64,000 nt of DNA from Nocardia ignorata NBRC 108230 (lineage in GTDB: Bacteria; Actinomycetota; Actinomycetes; Mycobacteriales; Mycobacteriaceae), in the NCBI RefSeq assembly GCF_001612905.1, contig NZ_BDBI01000026.1, positions 166,638 through 230,637 on the forward strand, written 5' to 3'. Shown in pieces: positions 17,683 through 26,895 of this stretch. How positions within the stretch are numbered: the stretch's first letter is position 1; each line of letters starts with the position of its first letter. Below the pieces are notes generated by a model, which ran no database searches, was not told the DNA's origin, and saw only the letters and a program-made list of their open reading frames with translations. Position numbers and translations under genes: made by a program.

Positions 17683-18099
17683 TCAGTCGAGACTGTCGCA
17701 GTTGATGCCGTCGTGGAAGGTGAACGTCGCCCCGGAGGTGCCGCCACGCTCGGCGATCCGCAGTTTCGCCGCCCAGCTGCGGGTGGCTTCGGCGAGCTGC
17801 TCGTCGCCGAGGGCCTCCGACGGTGCCGGGGCCAGCGTGATGGGTCGTTCGACGAGTTCCACGCGCATCCGGCGGGTGAAATCCGCGGTGGCGCCGGGCC
17901 GGATGTCGACCTGCACCTGCCGCCCCTCCGCCGCGCGCTCCTCGGTGAGCCGCAGGATATCGCGACGATCGAAGGTCCAGGTCCCGCCGTCGACGCGGAC
18001 CGAGACATCGCGCTCGGACTCGGCCACCAGCTGTCCGCGCAAGGCGGGGCCCCGGCTTCGGGACGGCGCGGTAGCGGGGAGGTGGATGGCGTCGGTCAT
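17683..18099 (-). CDS. Candidate ATP-grasp RiPP precursor / substrate
   Basis: 138 aa with a GGAGTGAG site about 8 nt before ATG. Not a family I can name. Residues 25-80 look like a small folded domain (alternating beta pattern DVSVRVDGGTWTFDRRDI, VQVDIRPGATADF). A Pro/Ala linker (TLAPAPSEALGDEQL) and a helix (EATRSWAAKLRIAERGG) follow. The last 18 residues, TSGATFTFHDGINCDSLD, are rich in Thr/Ser and Asp, the donor and acceptor side chains joined by graspetide ligases, plus one Cys. It lacks the PFxLRxL leader motif of microviridins. Its only neighbour is the ATP-grasp enzyme 16 nt downstream. The precursor role is inferred from context and tail composition. Confidence 0.6.
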   Translation of the reverse strand: MTDAIHLPATAPSRSRGPALRGQLVAESERDVSVRVDGGTWTFDRRDILRLTEERAAEGRQVQVDIRPGATADFTRRMRVELVERPITLAPAPSEALGDEQLAEATRSWAAKLRIAERGGTSGATFTFHDGINCDSLD

Positions 18100-18161
18100 G
18101 GGGACTCACTCCGATCTTCTCGTCTGCTCGCGATTTGCCAGAACCCCTCTAGGCGCTTCGG

Positions 18162-18167
18162 ATCATA
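18162..18167 (-). promoter_or_regulatory. -10 element of the ATP-grasp cassette
   Basis: TATGAT on the minus strand, about 63 nt before the ATG at 18099; a transcript start near 18155 would leave a 55-nt leader. No confident -35 box. Confidence 0.45.
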
Positions 18168-18245
18168 ACGTGAGCGAACCTTTCACCGAGGGTGTTCGCG
18201 AGATTTACGGAGCGCCGGGCAAACCGCCGAGCGGCGCGTGATCGC

Positions 18246-18341
18246 CTAGCAGGACGAGAATTTCGGGCAACCGCAGTGCGCGCAGGTATCCGACACGGGC
18301 AATCGATCAGCAAACGAAAACAACAACGGCGCGACAGGCAC
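18246..18341 (-). CDS. Possible cysteine-rich mini-protein
   Basis: Open frame of 31 codons (GTG to TAG) in the 336-nt gap between the precursor gene and the thioesterase. It ends VSDTCAHCGCPKFSSC, four cysteines in 12 residues; an internal GTG would give just these 16 residues. There is no clear ribosome-binding site. It could be a metal-binding peptide, a leader peptide or chance. The rest of the gap (18100-18435) holds the cassette promoter and a hairpin. Confidence 0.25.
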   Translation of the reverse strand: MPVAPLLFSFADRLPVSDTCAHCGCPKFSSC

Positions 18342-18389
18342 CCCGGCGAAGTTGCCGACCGATACCTGCCGCGCCGCCTGCTATGTCCC

Positions 18390-18416
18390 GGTTCTCGGCC
18401 CCCCGGGCCGAGAACC
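18390..18416 (-). terminator. Hairpin after the thioesterase gene
   Basis: GGTTCTCGGCC / GGCCGAGAACC perfect 11-bp stem with a 5-nt loop, 20 nt after the thioesterase stop; no U run follows. Confidence 0.6.
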
Positions 18417-18435
18417 CGCGGCGCCAGCCGCTATG

Positions 18436-18855
18436 TCACAGCCCGAGGATGTCGGGGTTCTCGGCGAGGGAGCGGAAGTGGCCTGCGGGGTCGGCGACGA
18501 GTCGGCGGGTTGTCAGGTCCATCGCGCCCGCGGTGACGGTGATCTCGGCGGCGACAGTGCCGTCGAGTTTGATGATCTGGTGGTGGAAGCGAAACACCTT
18601 CTCGCCGTCGCGCCAGTCGAAGGCGCAGGTCACGGTGACCTCGTCGCCGCCGCGCAGTTCGCGCTTGTACTTGATCGTCGACTCGAGCACCTCCGCGCCG
18701 ATACCGCTGGCGATGAACTTGTCCTGCGGGATCCCCGCCGCGCGCAGCAGTTCCCAGCGCGCGTGCTCGCCGTACTGGTGGTAGACGGCGTGGTTCAGGT
18801 GGCCTTGGGTGTCGAGCTCGTAGCCGCGGACGAGGACCGGTACCGAGAACGTCAT
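18436..18855 (-). CDS. Acyl-CoA thioesterase (4HBT hotdog fold)
   Basis: 139 aa from the ATG giving MTFSVPVLVRGYELDTQGHLNHAVYHQY; an in-frame start 60 nt earlier is possible but adds residues atypical of the family. The 4HBT motif is clear: D-T-Q-G-H-L-N-H with the catalytic Asp, then EVLESTIKYKRELRGGDEVTVTCAF and a C-terminal beta strand. It hydrolyses an acyl-CoA thioester in the cytoplasm; the specific substrate is unknown. Single gene. Confidence 0.8.
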   Translation of the reverse strand: MTFSVPVLVRGYELDTQGHLNHAVYHQYGEHARWELLRAAGIPQDKFIASGIGAEVLESTIKYKRELRGGDEVTVTCAFDWRDGEKVFRFHHQIIKLDGTVAAEITVTAGAMDLTTRRLVADPAGHFRSLAENPDILGL

Positions 18856-18937
18856 ACAGCGTACAACCGGCGCCTTCGCGCGGAATGTTCCCGATTCCGG
18901 TGCAACCTCGGCCACATTCGCGTCACCGGCGTATAGG

Positions 18938-19429
18938 TCAGCGGCGCTGGGCGTTTCGTTCGGCTGTCCATGCGGGCGCGTCGATGAAGTAGTTGTCGAA
19001 TTCCGCCTGGGCGGCGAGGAATTCGGTGTGCTCCGCCGTGCCCTTCGCGAGCCGGTCGAGCAGGCGGAAGTACTCGAATCGCTGCACGCCCGGCATCAGC
19101 GCGATGAGGATGCGGGCTCCGCTGTCGGGTGTGGCGCCGAAGGCGTGCGGCATCCGGCGGGGGACGACGAGCGATCCGCCCGCGCCCACGGTGAGGATGC
19201 GGTCGCCCGCCATCACCTGCAGCTCGCCGTCGGCGACGTAGAACAGCTCGTCGGAGCGGGTGTGATAGTGCGGCGCGGCCCCGTCGGCGCCCTGGCCGAG
19301 GGTCACTTCCACGGTGCTCACCGTGCCGTCGCTTGCGTCGGAATCGGTGAGCAGTCGCACGCGGACGGCGTCGGTGCCCAGTGTCTCGGCGTCCTCGGGC
19401 AGGCAGAGGGCGATATCGCGTGTGTCCAT
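18938..19429 (-). CDS. Cupin domain protein
   Basis: 163 aa. Cupin motif 1 in APHYHTRSDELFYVADGELQVMAG (His and Glu metal ligands) and motif 2 in GSLVVPRRMPHAFGATPDSG. The C-terminal 50 residues are helical (RFEYFRLLDRLAKGTAEHTEFLAAQAEFDNYFID). Probably a small-molecule dioxygenase/isomerase or a metal-binding sensor; no more can be said. It is divergent from the MarR gene with a 65-bp shared control region and is the likely target of that regulator. Confidence 0.8.
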   Translation of the reverse strand: MDTRDIALCLPEDAETLGTDAVRVRLLTDSDASDGTVSTVEVTLGQGADGAAPHYHTRSDELFYVADGELQVMAGDRILTVGAGGSLVVPRRMPHAFGATPDSGARILIALMPGVQRFEYFRLLDRLAKGTAEHTEFLAAQAEFDNYFIDAPAWTAERNAQRR

Positions 19430-19453
19430 GACGGTTCCGTTCGTCGGTTGATA

Positions 19454-19487
19454 ATTCGCTATCGAACTATATTCCGTCGAATAGAAT
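19454..19487. promoter_or_regulatory. Tandem MarR-type sites overlapping a leaderless promoter
   Basis: Two inverted repeats of the same type, ATTCG-CTAT-CGAAC (19454-19467) and TATTC-CGTC-GAATA (19470-19483), 16 bp apart. The second runs into TAGAAT (19482-19487), a -10 element 7 nt before the MarR ATG. The arrangement fits autorepression of marR and control of the divergent cupin gene. Confidence 0.5.
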
Positions 19488-19494
19488 CCTGTCC

Positions 19495-20040
19495 ATGGAT
19501 GATTCGACCGCCGATGCCGTGGATGCGATCGCCGCACAGTGGCGCCGCGAACGCCCCGACCTCGACCTGGCGGCGATGGCGGTGTTCGGCAGGCTCGGCC
19601 GACTGCTGAACGTCGCCACGGCCCGTATCGAATCCGTGTTCACCGCGCACGGGTTGCAGCGCGGGGAGTTCGATGTGCTTGCCGCACTTCGCCGTTCGGG
19701 TGCGCCGTTCGAACTCAACCCCTCGGTGCTCGCGGACACCCTGATGCTGTCGCGTGCGGGCATGACCGGGCGGATCGACCGGCTGGAGGCGGCGGGGCTG
19801 GTGCGGCGCATCGCGGATCGGGTGGATCGGCGGGCCGTGCGGGTGGCGCTCACCGAGGAGGGCCGAGAACTGGTCGACCGGGTCGTCGTCGCGCACACCG
19901 AGAACGAGACGGCCATGCTGTCGGTGCTGGACCGCGACGATCAGGTAGCGCTCGACAGGATCGCGCGAAAGCTTTTGGGAGAGTGGGAGAGCGGACCCGA
20001 TCCCACTCCGGGGGATAGAGGTCCGCGGTCTTCCCGCTGA
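19495..20040 (+). CDS. MarR family regulator
   Basis: 181 aa. Winged-helix MarR domain at about residues 45-150: RGEFDVLAALRRSGAPFELNPSVLADTLMLSRAGMTGRIDRLEAAGLVRRIADRVDRRAVRVALTEEG with the wing and its D-x-R residues intact. The helix before it (RLGRLLNVATARIESVF) supplies dimer contacts. The ATG lies 7 nt after a TAGAAT box, so the mRNA is probably leaderless. It faces a cupin gene across repeated operator-like sequences. Confidence 0.85.
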   Translation: MDDSTADAVDAIAAQWRRERPDLDLAAMAVFGRLGRLLNVATARIESVFTAHGLQRGEFDVLAALRRSGAPFELNPSVLADTLMLSRAGMTGRIDRLEAAGLVRRIADRVDRRAVRVALTEEGRELVDRVVVAHTENETAMLSVLDRDDQVALDRIARKLLGEWESGPDPTPGDRGPRSSR

Positions 20041-20052
20041 GCGCTCGGGTGG

Positions 20053-20126
20053 CCATGGAGGCGGGAATCGAACCCGCGGCATCCGTCCTGCGGAAGTCGG
20101 CGCTCTACCTACTGAGCTACTCCATG
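20053..20126 (-). tRNA. tRNA-like gene with eight-base anticodon loop (nominal CCG)
   Basis: Minus strand 5' to 3': acceptor CATGGAG paired with CTCCATG, T8 A9, D arm GCTC-AGTAGGTA-GAGC, T arm GCGGG-TTCGATT-CCCGC, all standard. The anticodon arm is not: the best stem is CCGAC/GACGG with an A-A mismatch and it encloses eight bases, TTCCGCAG, so one extra base is present. With a normal register the anticodon would read CCG (Arg). CCA is not encoded. The acceptor can extend three more pairs (GGCCATGGAG/CTCCATGGCC). Either a frameshift-type tRNA or a decayed copy. Confidence 0.6.
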
Positions 20127-20143
20127 GCCGAGTCGAGCCTAGC

Positions 20144-20713
20144 TCAGGACTCCTTGCGCCGCACGGACGCTTCGACGAGATCCAGTACAGCGGAAAGGTT
20201 TTCGTCGGTGTGGCCGGAGGCGATGCGCGCGATCAGGCCGTCGAGGACCAGGTCGAGATAGCCGAGCAGGACGTCGGTGGGGACATCGTCGCGCAGGGCG
20301 CCCGCGGCTTTGCGGCGCTCCAGGCGGGCGAGGGTGGCGGCGGTGAGTTCGGCCGAGCGCTGGGTCCAGCCCGCGCGGAAATCGGGATCGGTGCGCACGC
20401 GGCGGGCGATCTCGAGACGGGTGCCCAGCCAGTTGAATTCTTCGGGGCGGGCGAGCATATCGCGCATCACCTGGACGATGCCCTGGTTGGCCGCGACCTC
20501 GGCCATGCGTTCGGCGTCGTCCTTGGCCAGGGCGAAGAACAGGGCGTCCTTGTCCCGGAAGTGGTGGAAGATGGCGCCACGGGACATGCCGATAGCCTCT
20601 TCCAGACGGCGCACCGTGGCGCCCTCGTAGCCGAATTCGGCGAAGCAGCGCCGGGCACCGTCGAGGATCTGGCTGCGGCGGGCGGCGAGGTGGTCGTCGC
20701 TGACCTTGGGCAT
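20144..20713 (-). CDS. acnR: AcnR, TetR-type repressor of aconitase
   Basis: 189 aa. TetR HTH at residues 10-60: RRSQILDGARRCFAEFGYEGATVRRLEEAIGMSRGAIFHHFRDKDALF. Its position directly downstream of acn on the same strand and its sequence match AcnR of corynebacteria and Rv1474c. AcnR represses acn; the C-terminal domain is reported to sense citrate and iron in Corynebacterium. A matching operator is found upstream of acn at 23756. Confidence 0.9.
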   Translation of the reverse strand: MPKVSDDHLAARRSQILDGARRCFAEFGYEGATVRRLEEAIGMSRGAIFHHFRDKDALFFALAKDDAERMAEVAANQGIVQVMRDMLARPEEFNWLGTRLEIARRVRTDPDFRAGWTQRSAELTAATLARLERRKAAGALRDDVPTDVLLGYLDLVLDGLIARIASGHTDENLSAVLDLVEASVRRKES

Positions 20714-20740
20714 GATTCCTCCAGTGACGCCATATGCGGA

Positions 20741-20768
20741 CCCCCGCCCCGGAACACCGAGGCGGGGG
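20741..20768 (-). terminator. Hairpin between acn and acnR
   Basis: CCCCCGCC / GGCGGGGG 8-bp stem with a 12-nt loop, 78 nt after the acn stop and just before acnR. It may terminate or attenuate read-through into acnR. Confidence 0.55.
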
Positions 20769-20845
20769 ACTCACAGCACGAAGAGCATCCGAGCGGATGC
20801 CCATGCGGCGCGGCGTCGTTCGACACCGCGCCACCGATCGGGCAA

Positions 20846-23641
<2,796 letters not shown>

Positions 23642-23755
23642 GTCAGCTCCACTCATTGGTGAGGGTGTGCCGCCGGCGGGGCTGTGCCGGCGGCTCGCGT
23701 CTTCGGAGGGGATCCGGCGCCGTGAGATGCCGGTTTCCTCGCCGTACGAGCCTAA

Positions 23756-23771
23756 CAGTACGCTTGTCCTA
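23756..23771. promoter_or_regulatory. Probable AcnR operator upstream of acn
   Basis: CAGTAC-GCTT-GTCCTA fits the inverted-repeat AcnR site I recall from Corynebacterium (CAGNAC N4 GTACTG) at 10 of the 11 fixed positions by count of identical bases in both arms except two in the right arm. It lies 115 nt upstream of the acn start. Confidence 0.5.
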
Positions 23772-23942
23772 TGAAATAATCGGGGCGCCGCGTCAGCACA
23801 CGGCGTGCCGTGGCGACCGGTTCCCGCGCGCCGTCGCGTACTGTGCCTGTCGAGCGAGTCGGGGACAGACGCAGTGACGCTCACCTTGGCAGTGTTGGAT
23901 GCCCGTCGCATCGCGACCGGGGCTCGACAGACCGGATGGAAA

Positions 23943-24494
23943 ATGACCGTCTTGCACACCTTTGCGCCGATGGCCGTCGAACTGCCGCCGAACACGGATC
24001 TGGGCGGTCTCCGCGCCGACCTCGCCGACAACCACGTGGCCGCGCCCAAGGGCAAGGATCAGCAGGAACTGGCCGCGATCGTCGCCGAGGCGCGTGCGGA
24101 CGGCATTCCGCTCAGTGTTGTCGTCGTTCCCGGTAATCCCGGCCACGATTCGAGCCTACGTGACCTGGCCACCGAGCTGGGCGAGAACACCGAGGGCACG
24201 GTCGCGGTGCTCAGTGACGACTGGATCGGCACCTACAGCGACGACATCAGCCGCGTCCGGCTCGAGTGGGCCGAGGACGTGGCCAAGTACCGGGGCAACC
24301 ACCCCGAGGAGGCCGTGTCGGCGTTCGTCGGCCGCCTCGAGCAGCCCGAGGGCGTCTCGTGGGGCGCCATCACCGGCGTGATGCTGGCGCTGACCGTCCT
24401 GGTGATCGCGGGGCTCTACTTCGTGAAGGCCCGGCGTTGCCCGGAGGACGACGCGGTCGTCGTCGCGGGCGACGATGCGGGTTCTCTCCGTTAA
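23943..24494 (+). CDS. Rv1476-like membrane protein (DUF6676 type)
   Basis: 183 aa from ATG 23943; a later ATG (MAVELPPN) is an alternative. The N-terminal 125 residues form a soluble alpha/beta domain (LADNHVAAP, IPLSVVVVPGNPGHDSSLRDLATELG, GTVAVLSDDWIGTYSDDISRVRLEWAEDVA). One C-terminal transmembrane helix follows (WGAITGVMLALTVLVIAGLYFV) with a basic inner flank. It resembles M. tuberculosis Rv1476 in sequence pattern and in place between acn and ripA. Function unknown; conserved next to the RipA/MoxR envelope genes. Confidence 0.78.
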   Translation: MTVLHTFAPMAVELPPNTDLGGLRADLADNHVAAPKGKDQQELAAIVAEARADGIPLSVVVVPGNPGHDSSLRDLATELGENTEGTVAVLSDDWIGTYSDDISRVRLEWAEDVAKYRGNHPEEAVSAFVGRLEQPEGVSWGAITGVMLALTVLVIAGLYFVKARRCPEDDAVVVAGDDAGSLR

Positions 24495-24518
24495 CTGGTT
24501 TCTCTCCAGTCACATTTC

Positions 24519-24539
24519 CAGACCTTCGGTCTGTTTCTG
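24519..24539 (+). terminator. Terminator after the Rv1476-like gene
   Basis: CAGACC-TTC-GGTCTG followed by TTTCTG, 25 nt after the stop. Confidence 0.65.
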
Positions 24540-24759
24540 CGCGCCGAAACATGGCGCACCTCAGGCTAATGCCGGGCAATCGCCGAATTGATGTCCCGTC
24601 ATGCCGTGGCAGTTGTTTCCTTTGTGAAATATGTGTCGTACGGTAGCGATGATCGCGATCGGGAAAGCAGTGGTACAGGGGGCATTGGTCGACCCTTGGG
24701 GTCACTGAGTCGGCTGATGCGCCAGTGGCGTATGTCGAGTCGAGTCACTCGGAGGTGCC

Positions 24760-26184
24760 GTGCGCGGTGCGAGCGGGCAGGATAAACCAGGGCGGTTACG
24801 GGTAGCGATCGGATTGCTGGCGGTGCTCGCTGTCGTCGTGACCGCGGGGCCGACGACGGCCGTGCCGCCGCCACCGCCGAACCCGTCCGACAGCGAGATC
24901 GCGGGCGCGGGCGCGGAGGTCGACGCGCGCGTCGGCGAGATCGGCGCCCTCATCAACCGGGTCGCCGCCGCCGATCAACAACTGCGTGCTCTCGACGACG
25001 CCCTCGCAGGGAAGCGCGAGGCCGTGAACCAGGCGCTCGTCGATCTGCAGACGGCCCGTGACGCCGCCGACTCGGCCGCTGCCGCCGTGGCCGACAGCCA
25101 GACCCGGCTCGCCGACGTCGGCGCGAAAGTCGTCGCCGCCCGAGGCGATTTCGATCAGCTCGCGACCCAGGCCTATGTGCGTCCGTCGTCCAGTTCCGTG
25201 GTCACCTATTTCGCGTCCTCCACGCCGGACGCGGCGATGGACCGCGCGCAGGTGCTGAGCATGGTGTCGAAGAATCAGCGCCAGGTGCTCGACGATCTGC
25301 GCCGCGCCCAGATCGCCCAGGCCAACCAGAACGCCGCCGCCCGCCAGGCCAAGGCCGACGCCGACGCCGCGGCGAGCGCGGCCGAACAGAAGAAGCACGC
25401 CGCCCAGGCCGCCGTCGACGTCGCCAAGGCCGAGTTCGACAACCAGGCGGCAGCCCGCGACACCCTCCAGCGCGACCGCGCCGCCGCCCAGATCGCCCTC
25501 GACACCGCCCGCTCGACGGTGGCGGGCCTGCAGAGTCAGCGCGAGATCTTCCTCGACTGGAACGATCAGCAGAAGGCCCAGCTCTCCGCCCTGCTCGCCG
25601 CCGCCAACGCGGCCGCCGCCCGAGCCGCCGCCGACCAGGCCGCCCGCGACCGCGCCGCCCGCCTCGGCGAGGACCAGCGCGCGCACACCGACCTGGAATC
25701 GACACCGACCGCACCGCGAAAATCCAAACCCCGATCGACGACACCACAGGTCACCGGCTCGGCCGCGATCGAGACCGTGATCGACCGCGCCATGTCCCAG
25801 CTCGGCGTGAGCTACGCCTGGGGCGGTGGCGACGAGGAAGGACCGACCCTCGGCATCCGCGACGGCGGCGTCGGCGACTCGCACGGCGACTACAACAAGG
25901 TCGGCTTCGACTGCTCGGGCCTGATGCTCTACGCCTTCGCGGGCATCGGTGTGTCGCTGCCGCACTACAGCGGCTACCAGTACAACGCGGGCACCCGCGT
26001 CCCCGTCGAGGAACGCGAACGCGGGGACATGCTGTTCTGGGGTCCCGGCGGCAGCCAGCACGTCGCGCTCTACCTCGGCGACGGGACGATGATCGAAGCC
26101 CCCGAATCCGGTGACGTGGTGAAGATTTCGCCCGTGCGCGAAGGTGGCATCATGCCGTACGCGGTGCGCATCGTCACCGAGTGA
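24760..26184 (+). CDS. ripA: RipA-type peptidoglycan endopeptidase (NlpC/P60)
   Basis: 474 aa from GTG with a TCGGAGG site 6 nt upstream. Signal peptide at residues 1-35, a Pro-rich stretch (VPPPPPNPSD), a long Ala-rich coiled-coil region (about 45-310), a Ser/Thr/Pro linker, and a C-terminal NlpC/P60 domain (about 345-474). The catalytic triad is C385 (GFDCSGL), H434 (QHVALYL) and E446 (IEAPE), within two residues of the M. tuberculosis RipA numbering. It cleaves stem-peptide cross-links during septation. M. tuberculosis has ripB next; here that gene is missing. I see no known riboswitch in the 265-nt leader region. Confidence 0.92.
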   Translation: MRGASGQDKPGRLRVAIGLLAVLAVVVTAGPTTAVPPPPPNPSDSEIAGAGAEVDARVGEIGALINRVAAADQQLRALDDALAGKREAVNQALVDLQTARDAADSAAAAVADSQTRLADVGAKVVAARGDFDQLATQAYVRPSSSSVVTYFASSTPDAAMDRAQVLSMVSKNQRQVLDDLRRAQIAQANQNAAARQAKADADAAASAAEQKKHAAQAAVDVAKAEFDNQAAARDTLQRDRAAAQIALDTARSTVAGLQSQREIFLDWNDQQKAQLSALLAAANAAAARAAADQAARDRAARLGEDQRAHTDLESTPTAPRKSKPRSTTPQVTGSAAIETVIDRAMSQLGVSYAWGGGDEEGPTLGIRDGGVGDSHGDYNKVGFDCSGLMLYAFAGIGVSLPHYSGYQYNAGTRVPVEERERGDMLFWGPGGSQHVALYLGDGTMIEAPESGDVVKISPVREGGIMPYAVRIVTE

Positions 26185-26190
26185 GCGGCA

Positions 26191-26223
26191 GCGGGCTCGG
26201 CGCGGTGATCGCGGCCGAGCCCG
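26191..26223. terminator. Bidirectional terminator, ripA / sortase operon
   Basis: GCGGGCTCGGC (26191-26201) and GCCGAGCCCGC (26213-26223), between converging genes. Confidence 0.82.
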
Positions 26224-26229
26224 CCGTAT

Positions 26230-26895
26230 TCAGTGACCGATCGCGGCGGGAGGGCGGACGACTTCGGTCATCGTCGCGGAGACGATCACGTTCGACAGGT
26301 ACCGCCGTTCGTCTCGGTCGAACGACCCGCCACAGGTGATGAGTCGCAGGTGTGCGGCATCGTCGGCGGCGAACACACGATCGGTGGGGAATCGGTCCTT
26401 CGCCACGACTTCCGTGCGGTCGACGACGAAACGGGTGACGCTGCCGTCCTGTCTGGTCACCAGGATTTCGGCACCTGCGGTCAGCTCACCGAGGTGGAAG
26501 AAGACCGCGGGACCGTCCGCCGAGTCGACGTGGCCGAGGATCACCGCGGCACCGGTCTCACCGGGACTGGCACCGGGCGAGAACCACGACGCGTGGTCGA
26601 AATATGCCGGTGCCGCGAGAGCTCCTGTCGCGGTGGTGCCGCTGGTGCCCAGTGTTGTGTCCAATTCGAGGTCGGGGATGCGCAGTCGTACCGGTGCCGA
26701 TCTGCCCAGTGGCTGCGCGGCGGGCACGGCGACGGCGGCTGTCGTCGCCGTGCCCGCCGGAGGCGATGCTGCCTGTCGCGGCTCGCTGGTCGCGGCGAGG
26801 ACGAACAGCCCCGCCGCCACCGCGACCAGGGTGGCCCCGACCAGCGCGGCCACCGAGGATCTGGACCACGTCGAGGTCGGTGGATGGGCCGTCAT
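26230..26895 (-). CDS. Class F-like sortase
   Basis: 221 aa from the ATG overlapping the preceding gene's stop by 4 nt (ATGA). One N-terminal membrane helix (residues 15-36), an Ala/Pro linker, then the sortase beta barrel from about residue 65. Active-site residues: H122 (AVILGHVDS), C188 (LRLITCGGSFD) and an arginine at 194-198 (DRDERRY). The TCGG ending of the catalytic strand and short length fit class F of actinobacteria. It should anchor exported proteins to the cell wall; the co-encoded repeat protein is the obvious substrate. Confidence 0.88.
   Translation of the reverse strand: MTAHPPTSTWSRSSVAALVGATLVAVAAGLFVLAATSEPRQAASPPAGTATTAAVAVPAAQPLGRSAPVRLRIPDLELDTTLGTSGTTATGALAAPAYFDHASWFSPGASPGETGAAVILGHVDSADGPAVFFHLGELTAGAEILVTRQDGSVTRFVVDRTEVVAKDRFPTDRVFAADDAAHLRLITCGGSFDRDERRYLSNVIVSATMTEVVRPPAAIGH

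Noticed and set aside
24495..24759. Possible c-di-AMP (ydaO) riboswitch before ripA
   Set aside because: Such elements often precede resuscitation and NlpC/P60 genes in actinobacteria, but the conserved ydaO sequence blocks are not present here; only a terminator hairpin and a weak leader are seen.
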